Source: Lachnospiraceae bacterium (GTDB lineage Bacteria; Bacillota; Clostridia; Lachnospirales; Lachnospiraceae). From it: a DNA stretch of 64,000 nucleotides. Positions within the stretch are counted from its first letter, which is position 1. The number at the start of each line of letters is the position of its first letter. The translations under genes were made by a program, and so were the position numbers. The stretch spans positions 62,001 to 126,000 of the forward strand of contig CAAGJU010000192.1 of assembly GCA_900770225.1 (NCBI GenBank), read 5' to 3'. Positions 23,441 through 32,319 of the stretch are shown piece by piece. The notes under the pieces were generated by a model. It was not told the origin of the DNA. It did no database searches and saw only the letters and a list, made by a program, of their open reading frames with translations.

Positions 23441-24706
23441 TTACTCCCCGGACTCGATAAAATAAACCGTCTCCGGATCCTTATTGGCCAGTGCGTCATA
23501 TTCTGCCTGCGTCCCAATCCAGTGATGCCAGCCGTCTCCTTCCGACATGTTTTCGATCTGATCCTGCAAATCGCTGATATCGTCCTTCATGTCGCTGATG
23601 TCATCCTGCAGATCTGTCACGTCCTCTTCGAGATTTTCATCTTCCTTCATATCCGCATAGATTTCCGTGAGTGTCTGCTGGGCCGGTGTTCCCAGTGTGA
23701 TCTCTTTGGTCGCGGTATCGAGCTTCAGACTCATCTTTGTGATAGGCAGATCTTTTTCCACGAGATGCGGCTTTGATACACAATGGATCATCTGACCGAC
23801 CCGAAAAGCCTCGAAGTTCGAATTCAAGAAATGAAGCTCTGACGCGTCACATTCAATTGACAGGTGGTCAAACTGAAGGGAATTCAGATATTCCTTTCCA
23901 TCCTGAAGCAGCGTCGCCGGATCTGATACGCCTGAAAAGGTGACTGCTTTCGTGATTTTTCCATAAACGCCGACCGCCCCGGATTCCACGATCTTTTTGC
24001 CGCCATTAACGCTTTCTACAGTCAGAGGCAGTCCGGTCTCACTGTCCGTGTCGCCCAGTGGAAGAACACAGGTGGCCACGTTTTCTCCTCCAATATTTCC
24101 CGAGATATCCAGAAGGTTGAGTCCGAACTCGATCGGCTGGTTGCAGGTATATGGCATCTCTGACAGCCAGTCGATGTAGTTCACGCCATTTTCCCGTCGT
24201 ACAAAAAAGTACCCTCCCTCAGCGGAAAGGCACTGTCTTTTCAGGATATCGATGGTCTGTTCATACTGTAATTTCCGATACACGGTTTTATCCGGGATCG
24301 TGATATTCCCCACCGTAAACTGGCGATTTGCTGCCACCTGCTCATTGTGCACAGCCACGATATGACGGAAAAAATCCCGAATTGAAATGCGCTCGAACTC
24401 CTGCATCTCCTGCACGGAATCATTGAAAAAAGCCAGCGCTCCTTCACAGGTTACCTGCTTTTGCCGGTAATAATCCGTCCTGATTTCCACAGGCCTGCCA
24501 AACCAGAGCAGGTGATCACCCTCATACACTTCGATGTCTGACGTCAGCAGCTGTACGTTATCATAAAAAACATGGCTTGCCGGCATCGTGAATTCAAAGC
24601 TTCCGGAGGAATTGAGCTCCGTTTCCAGCGTCGGATCCAGAAGGACCATGTCCGGATAGTCATAATTGAAGATGGAAACTCCATCCAGAGTAACGTTATA
24701 AATCAT
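23441..24706 (-). CDS. Phage tail protein, Tal/gp37-like
   Basis: A 421-aa protein that matches the tail-tip (Tal, Gp44-like) proteins of Firmicutes siphophages: 'GSFEFTMPASHVFYDNVQLLTSDIEVYEGDHLLWFGRP' near the N-terminus, the usual hub region up to about residue 350, then a coiled coil of LQDDISDMKDDISDLQDQIENM. It follows Dit, as expected. It forms the hub through which DNA leaves. The start region is preceded by a near-copy of itself (24707-24760). Confidence 0.78.
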   Translation of the reverse strand: MIYNVTLDGVSIFNYDYPDMVLLDPTLETELNSSGSFEFTMPASHVFYDNVQLLTSDIEVYEGDHLLWFGRPVEIRTDYYRQKQVTCEGALAFFNDSVQEMQEFERISIRDFFRHIVAVHNEQVAANRQFTVGNITIPDKTVYRKLQYEQTIDILKRQCLSAEGGYFFVRRENGVNYIDWLSEMPYTCNQPIEFGLNLLDISGNIGGENVATCVLPLGDTDSETGLPLTVESVNGGKKIVESGAVGVYGKITKAVTFSGVSDPATLLQDGKEYLNSLQFDHLSIECDASELHFLNSNFEAFRVGQMIHCVSKPHLVEKDLPITKMSLKLDTATKEITLGTPAQQTLTEIYADMKEDENLEEDVTDLQDDISDMKDDISDLQDQIENMSEGDGWHHWIGTQAEYDALANKDPETVYFIESGE

Positions 24707-24760
24707 AGGCTTTCTCCATTCAGAGTGACGTTAAAAATCATAGGCTTTCTCCATCCAAAG
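24682..24760 (-). repeat. 35-bp near-tandem duplication of the tail gene's first codons
   Basis: The first 35 bases of the Tal-like gene (from ATG 24706) are repeated with four differences starting at ATG 24741. The extra copy reads MIFNVTLNGESL and then hits TGA overlapping the true start (ATGA). A third, partial echo lies at the end of dit. Confidence 0.75.
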
Positions 24761-24765
24761 ACAGG

Positions 24766-25464
24766 TCACAGGCTTTTCCCCAGTGAATAATCCACAAGGA
24801 CTCTGCCGGTTCCTGTGAATACCATCTTGTTATCTCCCGGCTGCAGAAGGATGGCATCGCTCTTGTTTTCTCCCTTGGCAAGAGCATGATCGACGCCATC
24901 AAAGGTAACGGTCATCTGAGCCGAGCAGATAAAAGTCGGAGCGACTTCGAGCTTCGAAGGATTAATCAGGTTCCTGCCTTTGGTTCCGTCTACATCGAAG
25001 GTCCCGTAATAGATGATGTTGTCAAAGAGATCGTTCCACAGCCAGTCGTATCCTTTCGTCGATGTTGCCATATACTTATAAGGTTCGAGATTGTAGTCCA
25101 GAACAATGGTCGAATCCTTCTCTTCAGACTTAAAGCTGTTCACAGATACCCGGCCAGTATAGAAATAATCCGGCTCGTCGGTAAGGACCAGCTTCTCTGT
25201 CTGCCCATGAATCGTCATGAGAAGATCCGTATAGACTTCTGCCCAGCGTTCCTGCGGCTTCAGCCAGAACTCCCATGACCCCGTCCTTCTCCCGTATCTC
25301 ACCTTGCCGGTCAGAATATCGGAGTAGTCGAGCTGTCCGTCTCCGCCCGGGACATCGATATAGTTTGTCTTTACTTCCGGCTGGGCTACATGGAGTCTGG
25401 CTTTGGGAACCAGACCCCACTCCTGATAAAGGTCGTGTCCGCCGATAATGATCGAATGCTGCAT
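24766..25464 (-). CDS. Distal tail protein (Dit)
   Basis: A 232-aa protein of the siphophage distal-tail family. 'IDVPGGDGQLDYSDILTGKVRYGRR' near residue 38 is the family signature, followed by the predicted jelly-roll core. Its place between tape measure and Tal is the standard one. It forms the hexameric ring at the tail end. Confidence 0.82.
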   Translation of the reverse strand: MQHSIIIGGHDLYQEWGLVPKARLHVAQPEVKTNYIDVPGGDGQLDYSDILTGKVRYGRRTGSWEFWLKPQERWAEVYTDLLMTIHGQTEKLVLTDEPDYFYTGRVSVNSFKSEEKDSTIVLDYNLEPYKYMATSTKGYDWLWNDLFDNIIYYGTFDVDGTKGRNLINPSKLEVAPTFICSAQMTVTFDGVDHALAKGENKSDAILLQPGDNKMVFTGTGRVLVDYSLGKSL

Positions 25465-25506
25465 ATCTATTCCTCCAGATCATCTCCTGCACCAGGTTCC
25501 AGTAGT

Positions 25507-28230
25507 TTATCCCCTCGCCTTTCTTCCAGCGATCCTGCCAAGCTGCTGATTCATCTTCGGAGCAAGGCTTCCCACCAGTGTTCCGGAATCCAGAACCACC
25601 TGCTGATTGGCCATCTGCGGGAAGTACTGACGCATCAGCTCCATGATCTCATTCCCGAGTGCGGAGATCGCCTGCACGGCAGCATCCTGACCGGACGCAT
25701 CCGAAATCATGCTCTGCAGCTTTCCGGTTCCGACGATGGCTTCCTGCCCCGCTTCACCTCCGCCAAGGAGTCGTCCTCCAGAAGCGCCGAAGATCGTCGG
25801 GCTGTTCAGAAGGTAGGCATCGTCCATGGCCTTCTTGTACCAGCTCACGGAAAGATGCGGAACGGATGGCGGCTTCAGCGAAAAAGACCCGCTGATTGAG
25901 AAATGCGGGAGCTTGATCTTCGGAAGAGACAAATGGCAGCCGGCAAAAAAGCTCTGAATCCGGCTTAAGCCTCCGCTCACCACGGACCTGGCATTCGCCA
26001 TTGCATTCGAAAAAGCAGATTTCACAGAGCCCATCTTGTTCTGGACAGCGGAAACAATTGAACCAAGCCGACCGCCGGTCACCTGATTCATCACATCAAA
26101 GCCGGCCTTCCAGATGGACTTGTAACCTTCCATCGCAGCGCCGATGACACCTTTGATCCCGCCGCCATGCTGCTGCACCGAAGACTGAATGGCATTCCAT
26201 GCATTTCCGGTATTGGTTTTTACAGTCTCCCACGCATTCCCGATGGTAGTCTTTACATTATCGAAAGCCGTACCTGCTGTTGTTTTGATGCCATTCCATG
26301 CTCCGGAGAGCGTACTGGTAATTCCACTCCACGCAGTCGATGCAGCAGAGCTGATCGTGGACCATGTATTCCCAAGAAAGCTCGAAATTCCGGAAAAGAT
26401 ACTCTGTGCGGTTCCGCTGATGCCGCTCCAGAGTCCGGAGAAGAAACTGCTGATGCCGTTCCAGACCGTCTCTGTCGTGGTTTTGATTCCGTCCCATAGC
26501 CCGGAGAAAAAGGTCCCGAGCCCTTCGCCAATGGACTGTACGCCGGAGCAGACTGTACTCCAGACGCCACTGAACCACTCGGAGATCTCGCCCCAGTGCT
26601 TCACAATCTCGATCACACCGATGACTGCCGCAACCACGGCAGCAATGATGGCGATGATCGGAAGGATCGGAACCGAGACAGCCGTGATCGCCGGTATTAC
26701 CGTACCGGAAATAAAGCCGACCAGTTTTCCAACAATACTGGTCACAGAACCGACTGCAGAGACGACCTTGCCGACGCCTACCACAACAGGACCCACCGCC
26801 GCAGCGATAAGCGCCGCTTTCACGATCGCTTCCTGCGTGCTGGGAGAAAGGCTGTCCCATGCGTCCTTGAGACTGGTCACCACATCCTTGATCTGACCCA
26901 TCGCCTCGGTGATCATTGGTGCCGCAGCATCCACGATCTCCGCTCCGATGTCTTTCAGGTTATTCATCACAACTGTCATCTGGTCGAGGGGATCGAGGGT
27001 CTCGTTGAAGGTAGACTCGACTGAGCCGGAGAAGTCGCCAAGAGTAGAAGACAGGTCAGCAAGGTTCAGCTTGCCTGTCTGCACCGCATTGTAGATCGCA
27101 CCACCCGCACGGGAGCCGAAGAGGTCATAGGCTGCCTGCAGCTTCTCCGTGTCACTCTTGTTGCTGCTCATCGTTTCCGAGAAGCCCTTCAGTGCTTCAT
27201 CCAGCGTCTGACCATTCGTCGTCGCGGCTTTCTGCGCCTTCGTGAGTCCTGTCAGCATCGTCGAGGTATCGAGACCCGACATCTCCACAGCTCCCATAAA
27301 GCCTGCCGCCTGCTCGGCAGTAAGTCCCATCGCCTGAAACTGGCCGGCATTCTTGGCAAGATCCTGCGCGAGGGTATCCATCGACACACCGGTTGCCTGA
27401 CCGGTCTGGTTTAAAGCGTCAAGGAGATTACCTGCATCGGAGGTGTCCTGACCGAAAGCATTGAGAACGGAAGATACGTTATCCACGGAGGTTGATACGT
27501 CCGTATCATTGAGCGTGGCGAACTCCACAAACTGCGTGGAGAGGGTTTCCAGTGCATCCCCGGTAAGGCCGAACCTTGTGTTCACTTCACCGATGGCATC
27601 AGCGGCGGTCTGAAAGTCGGTCGGGATCGTCTCCGCGATGGACTTTGCCCTGTTCTGCATATCTTCCAGTGCCGCACCAGAAGCTCCTGTCTTGGTTGTT
27701 ACAGTATCAAGAGCCTCATCGACTTCCTTCCATGCCGCCACAGAAGCTGCCCCTGCAGCTGCAACCGGGAGGGTGATGCCCTTCGTGAGTCCTTCGCCGA
27801 CATCGCTGATCTTGCCGCCGACTTCTTTGATCTTTTCACCTGCCACCTGAAGCTGCTGGCCTGCCACAGAGCCGAAGTTCTTATACTCATCCTTCAGGCC
27901 TTCGAGGGACTGTGTGGTCGCCTCGATCTCGCGGGTGAGCGCTTCCTGCTGTTTCTTTGTCTCCTCGGTCTGCGGTCCGGCTTTCAGCTGTGCTAAGGCT
28001 TCCTTCTCCTCTGCCAGCTTCCTCTTGGTAGCGTCAATGGCATCCGTGAGATATTTCTGCTTCTGCGCAAGGAGATCGGCGTTGCCGGGATCCATCTTGA
28101 GGAGCTTGTTCACATCCTTCAGATTGGACTGCGTATCCCGGATCTCCTTATTCACACCCTGTAAGGCTTTGGAGAGCTTGGTGGTATCACCGTTCAGCTC
28201 GATAGTTATGCCCTTGATGCGATCTGCCAT
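25507..28230 (-). CDS. Tail tape measure protein
   Basis: A 907-aa protein of the TP901 tape-measure type. A long coiled coil (residues ~5-120), the TP901 core 'KTGASGAALEDMQNRAKSIAETIPTDF' and 'LDALNQTGQATGVSMDTLAQDL' (~180-300), hydrophobic segments at ~470-550 that cross the host membrane during DNA entry, then Trp-spaced helical repeats (WSGITSTLSGAWNGIKTT type, ~11 residues) up to ~720. Its length sets tail length; about 900 residues corresponds to roughly 135 nm. Confidence 0.9.
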   Translation of the reverse strand: MADRIKGITIELNGDTTKLSKALQGVNKEIRDTQSNLKDVNKLLKMDPGNADLLAQKQKYLTDAIDATKRKLAEEKEALAQLKAGPQTEETKKQQEALTREIEATTQSLEGLKDEYKNFGSVAGQQLQVAGEKIKEVGGKISDVGEGLTKGITLPVAAAGAASVAAWKEVDEALDTVTTKTGASGAALEDMQNRAKSIAETIPTDFQTAADAIGEVNTRFGLTGDALETLSTQFVEFATLNDTDVSTSVDNVSSVLNAFGQDTSDAGNLLDALNQTGQATGVSMDTLAQDLAKNAGQFQAMGLTAEQAAGFMGAVEMSGLDTSTMLTGLTKAQKAATTNGQTLDEALKGFSETMSSNKSDTEKLQAAYDLFGSRAGGAIYNAVQTGKLNLADLSSTLGDFSGSVESTFNETLDPLDQMTVVMNNLKDIGAEIVDAAAPMITEAMGQIKDVVTSLKDAWDSLSPSTQEAIVKAALIAAAVGPVVVGVGKVVSAVGSVTSIVGKLVGFISGTVIPAITAVSVPILPIIAIIAAVVAAVIGVIEIVKHWGEISEWFSGVWSTVCSGVQSIGEGLGTFFSGLWDGIKTTTETVWNGISSFFSGLWSGISGTAQSIFSGISSFLGNTWSTISSAASTAWSGITSTLSGAWNGIKTTAGTAFDNVKTTIGNAWETVKTNTGNAWNAIQSSVQQHGGGIKGVIGAAMEGYKSIWKAGFDVMNQVTGGRLGSIVSAVQNKMGSVKSAFSNAMANARSVVSGGLSRIQSFFAGCHLSLPKIKLPHFSISGSFSLKPPSVPHLSVSWYKKAMDDAYLLNSPTIFGASGGRLLGGGEAGQEAIVGTGKLQSMISDASGQDAAVQAISALGNEIMELMRQYFPQMANQQVVLDSGTLVGSLAPKMNQQLGRIAGRKARG

Positions 28231-28281
28231 ATGCTCTCACCTCCAAATTTTATTTTTCGCGCTTGTTATGCTCATATTATG

Positions 28282-28310
28282 TTGATTCTATGCACAAATC
28301 GTGCTATATT
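28282..28310 (+). promoter_or_regulatory. dinJ-yafQ promoter with internal palindrome
   Basis: TTGATT (28282-28287), 17 bases, TATATT (28305-28310). GCACAAATCGTGC (28292-28304) is an inverted repeat filling the spacer, a fitting operator for the antitoxin. Confidence 0.65.
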
Positions 28311-28334
28311 CTTCTTATCAAGGAGGTGACATTT

Positions 28335-28622
28335 ATGCCTAAAGTCAGTACAAATATCAGTCTCGATGCTGATCTGAAGAAAGAAAGTCAGGAGCTTTAT
28401 GCTGATCTGGGTATGGACCTTTCCACAGCGGTAACAGTATTTCTGAGACAGTCAGTGCGTGTACAGGGAATTCCCTTTACTATCACCAGAGATAATCCAA
28501 ATGCAGAAACAATCGCTGCAATGAACGAGTATTACGAGATGAAAGCACATCCCGAGAAATACAAGAGATACTCCTCGTTCCGCAGTGCAATGAAGGATGT
28601 GTTGGAGGACAAGGATGCTTAA
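28335..28622 (+). CDS. dinJ: RelB/DinJ-family antitoxin
   Basis: A 95-aa antitoxin. AAGGAGG precedes ATG 28335; the in-frame ATG at 28263 lies upstream of the promoter. The ribbon-helix-helix N-terminus 'STNISLDADLKKESQELYADLGMDLSTAVTVFLRQ' is the DinJ signature. The C-terminus should wrap the toxin. It is encoded opposite to the phage structural genes, between tape measure and tail chaperone. Confidence 0.9.
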   Translation: MPKVSTNISLDADLKKESQELYADLGMDLSTAVTVFLRQSVRVQGIPFTITRDNPNAETIAAMNEYYEMKAHPEKYKRYSSFRSAMKDVLEDKDA

Positions 28623-28887
28623 TGTTGTTCTATCCAACCACTTCAAAAAAGACCTGAAAATGATCTCGAAGCGTGGCTACAACCTCGACCTTCTGGACGA
28701 TGTTGTTGACAAATTAGTCAGGATGGATCCTCTCCCTGATAAGAACCGGGATCACAGTCTGACTGGCGATTTCATCGGCTTTCGCGAGTGTCACATCCAG
28801 CCAGATTGGCTTCTTGTCTACCGCATCGATGACGAGGATCTTATTCTTTTCCTGTCACGCACAGGAACTCATTCTGATTTATTTTGA
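28615..28887 (+). CDS. yafQ: YafQ-family mRNA interferase toxin
   Basis: A 90-aa RelE-superfamily ribosome-dependent RNase. It begins at ATG 28615, overlapping the antitoxin end by eight bases. The C-terminal half 'HSLTGDFIGFRECHIQPDWLLVYRI' and 'RTGTHSDLF' holds the His/Asp/Phe active-site residues known for YafQ. It cleaves mRNA at the ribosome when the antitoxin is degraded. It acts as a stand-alone cargo pair inside the late operon. Confidence 0.9.
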   Translation: MLNVVLSNHFKKDLKMISKRGYNLDLLDDVVDKLVRMDPLPDKNRDHSLTGDFIGFRECHIQPDWLLVYRIDDEDLILFLSRTGTHSDLF

Positions 28888-28943
28888 ATATTTGAAATTT
28901 TAGGAGGTTGCTCTTAGGAGCAATCTTCTTAAGTTGCAATCGT

Positions 28944-29485
28944 TTACCACGCATCGAAGTCAGCCTGCGTCGCAACCTGCCGGTATTCCTCTTCACACAG
29001 GTCATTCCCGGATTCAATGATCATGTCCATCACGGCTCCCTCGTCCAGCTGATCAAGCTCTCCCAGCGTCAGCCCCATCTGCTTTGCCCGCAGGAGGAAC
29101 ACAGCCGTGTTTACTTCTCGCTCCGTTGGGCGGCTTCTTTTTTTGCCTTTGATGTTGTCCTCCGGGATCCGAGATAGATTGTGATGAAGTCCTGCATATG
29201 CAGGAACAGCTCTGCACCATCAAACTGGTCCGCCCACGCAAGGAAGGCATCTTCATTCAGCGTATTCATCTCCTTTTTCTCTGCCTGCGCGTTCATAATA
29301 AAAGCCAGCTTATCACCGACCGTCATATCGGTCTGGTCATCCCCGGCATTCTCCATCCTGTTCAGGAGGATCATCAGATCCTGATGGAACACCTGCTTAA
29401 AGCGGTATGCTGTCGTCCCTGTCGCCAGAAACGGGAAGGACCGCTCCTCCCCGTCAGTGCACTTAAGTTTTACTTCTTTATACAT
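28944..29485 (-). CDS. Tail assembly chaperone G and frameshifted G-T fusion
   Basis: Normal reading from 29485 gives a 124-aa protein G ending at 29111. A -1 slip on the seven-A run at 29144-29138 continues for about 65 codons to a stop at 28944, adding '...EREVNTAVFLLRAKQMGLTLGEL', which matches T-type extensions (phage tail chaperone, DUF-like 'AxxxGLTxxELDxLTxGxvxdm'). The G/GT pair chaperones the tape measure during tail assembly, and this position before the tape measure is universal in siphophages. The slip is inferred from the A-run and the sensible downstream frame. Confidence 0.8.
29137..29146 (-). other. Programmed -1 frameshift slippery site
   Basis: Minus-strand GCAAAAAAAG: two AAA codons in the zero frame (29143-29138) can re-pair one base back, giving AAA AAA AGA. 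Confidence 0.75.
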
Positions 29486-29498
29486 TCCTTACCTCCTG

Positions 29499-30176
29499 TC
29501 ATGTGCCGCTCTTGGCTGTGCCGGACTTTGCTGGACTGCTGCTGTCGCCGGTCGTGCCGGTACTGGTTGATGATGGGCTGCTGGTAGAACCGGATGATGC
29601 CGCAGCTGGTGTGTACACCTTGCTGTACCAGTTCTGGTAAGTCGCATCTGTCGTATCAGCACCGGACCTTGCCTTCACAATGTTCCTGCCAAGCGCTGCA
29701 TCCTTGATACTGGCCGCGTTCAGCGTCAGCGTTTCCGTCTGCACCTCAATGCTGTCCTCCTTCGTTTTGGATGCCACAGACGGCCTCGATGCGGTGCAGT
29801 TATACATGACGTGGCGGATCGCGTGGATATCGCCGTCAAACTCAAACATCAGCGCGAAGTGCACCGGCTGGGCATCTGCATCCTCAATCAGGACACCGTT
29901 TCCGTCCTTGACCTCGCCGAGAACATTTTCCCTGAAGTCCTCCGGAACCATCGCTGACTCGAAATCGCCGTTATAACCACTGTTCGCATTCGTCACAAAG
30001 TACTGTACGCCGTCTGCCCAGAAGACCGTCTGGTCACCCTGCGCGTCAAGGGACAGGGAAACGGCACCGGGCCAGCTGATCGGATCGGCAAAAGTAGCAG
30101 TTCCGTCCTCTGCGATCGTCGCAATGGCGTAATGTACATTTTTCAGGTTGTATTTCACCTTGTTTTTCTTACCCAT
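29499..30176 (-). CDS. Major tail protein
   Basis: A 225-aa tail-tube protein of the phi13/TP901 type: '[41 protein letters not shown]' at the start and '[14 protein letters not shown]' near 68 are characteristic. The last ~35 residues are a Ser/Thr/Gly/Pro tail that is probably exposed. It polymerises into the tail tube. Confidence 0.85.
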   Translation of the reverse strand: MGKKNKVKYNLKNVHYAIATIAEDGTATFADPISWPGAVSLSLDAQGDQTVFWADGVQYFVTNANSGYNGDFESAMVPEDFRENVLGEVKDGNGVLIEDADAQPVHFALMFEFDGDIHAIRHVMYNCTASRPSVASKTKEDSIEVQTETLTLNAASIKDAALGRNIVKARSGADTTDATYQNWYSKVYTPAAASSGSTSSPSSTSTGTTGDSSSPAKSGTAKSGT

Positions 30177-30502
30177 TACTCTTCCTCCTCAAATTCATAG
30201 AGCACTTCGTAGAGCTTTTCCGACTCTATCCATGCCTCTGTTTTCTGGTACACATATCCATTCTCTGTGAGAAGCGTTTCCAGCCTCTCCTCGATCTCCG
30301 GATCCTTCTCATCGGTGTAGAGCTCCACATCGATCTCCTCGATCTTCAGGTACACCTTTCCATCCGCAGCGAAGTTCGATGATTCCGGCGACCGGTAGCA
30401 GATGAACGGAGGATCGGGTCCCTCGCCCTCCTCGAAGTGATCGTAGGCTGTCGGAATCCCGAGGGTTTTCAGCATCGTTTTGATATGTTTCAGTTTCTTC
30501 AT
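30176..30502 (-). CDS. Tail terminator / head-tail joining protein
   Basis: A 108-aa acidic protein ('[22 protein letters not shown]') that matches the small tail-completion proteins coded directly before the major tail protein in HK97-like phages. It shares one base with that gene and overlaps the HK97 gp10-like gene by four bases. Confidence 0.7.
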   Translation of the reverse strand: MKKLKHIKTMLKTLGIPTAYDHFEEGEGPDPPFICYRSPESSNFAADGKVYLKIEEIDVELYTDEKDPEIEERLETLLTENGYVYQKTEAWIESEKLYEVLYEFEEEE

Positions 30503-30879
30503 CTGGAAAGTCCCTCCCTGATATCCTCTTCCACCTGTCTGATCGCCTCTTCCTCCACAGGCTTGATGTGGACGATCGCAGCGACACGTCCTCCGCCGCG
30601 CTTGGCATGACCTTTTTCCAGAAGATGCGTCAGCCGGTACCTGCCTGCATACACCGTCGTCTCTACGCCAAGGGACGTGAACGCTGTCGTCTTGCTCTTC
30701 CAGCTCGCGGCATACTTTCCGGTGCGCTTCGGAGAGGTCTGTTTCAGCTTCTTCGCCGCATCCTTGGAGGCCTTGATGCAGGCCTCGCTCACAACCTCTC
30801 TGGCATCCCCGTCATACTCGTCCATGATCTTCAGGATCGTATCGGACAGCTGATACGGTTTGATCTCAATATCTCCCAC
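30499..30879 (-). CDS. HK97 gp10-family head-tail protein
   Basis: A 126-aa basic protein with the gp10 pattern 'KLKQTSPKRTGKYAASWKSK' and 'YRLTHLLEKGHAKRGGGRVAAIVHIKP'. It belongs to the neck (head-tail connection). Confidence 0.82.
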   Translation of the reverse strand: MGDIEIKPYQLSDTILKIMDEYDGDAREVVSEACIKASKDAAKKLKQTSPKRTGKYAASWKSKTTAFTSLGVETTVYAGRYRLTHLLEKGHAKRGGGRVAAIVHIKPVEEEAIRQVEEDIREGLSR

Positions 30880-30886
30880 AGTCTCA

Positions 30887-31219
30887 TCACCTTCTTACCT
30901 TCTGGCACTTCAGTTTCAGGCTCTTCTTCCTGAATCCCATCGGGTCAATATCCGTCACGTTATAGATGGTTTTCCCGAGCATCACACGAATCTTGGAGGC
31001 GTCCACGCCGTCCAGTTTCTTCGTATAGCGGATGGTGAAATCGATGCTGTCGGTGGCATTCACCGTACCTGCATCCTCGCTCTCCGAGCCTCCGGCATGC
31101 ACCGGCGTTGCCCAGCAGGAAAAATAATCATGCCAGCTGTTTTTATGATTTCCGACATCATCCTCAGTGGTTTTCTGCTTCTGGATCGTGATCCGCACAT
31201 TCATGGCTGCAATGTTCAT
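30887..31219 (-). CDS. Head closure / head-tail adaptor
   Basis: About 110 aa. I use the internal ATG 31219 because the upstream extension in the same frame is unlike the family. 'TIQKQKTTEDDVGNHKNSWHDYFSCWATP' and 'RYTKKLDGVDASKIRVML' fit the SPP1 gp16-like head closure proteins. It plugs the neck after DNA packaging. Confidence 0.7.
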   Translation of the reverse strand: MNIAAMNVRITIQKQKTTEDDVGNHKNSWHDYFSCWATPVHAGGSESEDAGTVNATDSIDFTIRYTKKLDGVDASKIRVMLGKTIYNVTDIDPMGFRKKSLKLKCQKVRR

Positions 31220-31268
31220 CTCGTTCCACCTCGCAATAAATAGTAAACATAATTTTGATTGCAATCGC

Positions 31269-31297
31269 TTGCATACGCTTGCGTTCGGTGTTATAAA
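31269..31297 (+). promoter_or_regulatory. Promoter of second toxin-antitoxin pair
   Basis: TTGCAT (31269-31274), 17 bases, TATAAA (31292-31297). CGCTTGC occurs twice around the -35 (31266-31272, 31276-31282) and ATTGCAAT lies just upstream; these are candidate operator half-sites. Confidence 0.6.
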
Positions 31298-31321
31298 TAT
31301 CTCAAAGGAGGTATTTAAACT

Positions 31322-31627
31322 ATGGCTAACACAACTGCTGTATATGCAAGAATAGATTCCAACTTAAAAAAAGACGCAGAAGGCATCCTGCATGACCTTG
31401 GCATTACGCCAACAAGTGCCATCCAGATGCTCTATAGCCAGATCGTGCGCACGAATAGTTTTCCTTTGGATCTGCATCTTTCCTACAGAAAGCCAACAGC
31501 GATCGGGAACATGAGCCGCTCCGAATTGAATGCCGAACTCGAAAAAGGCTACAGCTCCATCAGAGAAGGAAAGACGATCTCGGCAGATGAAGTTGATAAG
31601 ATCATGAAAGACGAGTTCAACATATGA
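31322..31627 (+). CDS. RelB/DinJ-family antitoxin 2
   Basis: A 101-aa antitoxin with 'VYARIDSNLKKDAEGILHDLGITPTSAIQMLYSQIV', the ribbon-helix-helix DNA-binding part. AAGGAGG precedes ATG 31322. It overlaps the toxin by four bases. Only distantly like the DinJ at 28335, so this is a separate module, not a recent copy. Confidence 0.88.
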   Translation: MANTTAVYARIDSNLKKDAEGILHDLGITPTSAIQMLYSQIVRTNSFPLDLHLSYRKPTAIGNMSRSELNAELEKGYSSIREGKTISADEVDKIMKDEFNI

Positions 31628-31950
31628 GTGAAACATACAAGATTCAATATTCCCCGGAATCTTTGGCCGATTTGCAAAATATCTATTCCTACATTGCGTT
31701 TAAGCTGCTTGTTCCCGAAACAGCAGAGCAACAGGTAAATCGCATCAGGGATAAAATCCGTTCTTTGGATTTTATGCCGGAAAAATATGCCTTTGTGGAC
31801 TGGGAGCCGTGGAAAAGCCGTAACACGCATAAAGTCCCTGTTGACAATTATGTGATTATTTATATCGTCGACTCCGACAATCTTGAGGTCACCATTGTCC
31901 GTATCTTTTATAGCGGTCAGGACATCGATAATATTCTGCGTGACGAATGA
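31624..31950 (+). CDS. RelE/ParE-family toxin
   Basis: A 108-aa toxin: 'YSPESLADLQNIYSYIAFKL' is the ParE/RelE N-terminal helix pair, and 'DNYVIIYIVDSDNLEVTIVRIFYSGQDID' is the C-terminal sheet. Whether it poisons gyrase (ParE) or cuts mRNA (RelE) cannot be read from the sequence; 'RIFYSGQD' resembles ParE-type ends. Confidence 0.85.
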   Translation: MSETYKIQYSPESLADLQNIYSYIAFKLLVPETAEQQVNRIRDKIRSLDFMPEKYAFVDWEPWKSRNTHKVPVDNYVIIYIVDSDNLEVTIVRIFYSGQDIDNILRDE

Positions 31951-31989
31951 ACCTGAATCCATCAAAACAGCATCTATGAGGGAGCCAGA

Positions 31990-32259
31990 TCAAAAATCGG
32001 GTTCCCTTTCTCCAAACAGCATGTTCCTGAGCGTGATGGTAAGCGCATGATGATCGGCATCCTCCCGATGCTCATTGAGATACGCGAGCGCATACAGAAC
32101 AGCCACGAGTATGATCGGCCTGTCGGTATCATCAAGGTTGTCCTTCCGGAGCACCGCCGCGACAAGATTCTCAGCTGCTTCCAGCTCACCCTTTATCACA
32201 TCGTCCTCCTCGTCCGAATCTACCCGGAGATATTTCTTCGCTTCATCCAGTGTGATCAT
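31990..32259 (-). CDS. Head-tail connector (gp6-like)
   Basis: An 89-aa protein with 'ITLDEAKKYLRVDSDEEDDVIKGELEAAENLVAAVL', the standard start of HK97 gp6-like connectors. ATG 32259 is six bases after GGAGGG and preferred to 32265. It forms the ring below the portal. Confidence 0.83.
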   Translation of the reverse strand: MITLDEAKKYLRVDSDEEDDVIKGELEAAENLVAAVLRKDNLDDTDRPIILVAVLYALAYLNEHREDADHHALTITLRNMLFGEREPDF

Positions 32260-32319
32260 GCACATCCCTCCATATAGTCAGGGACCAGAAGATCACTCCT
32301 CCGGCCCCGATATTCCTGA

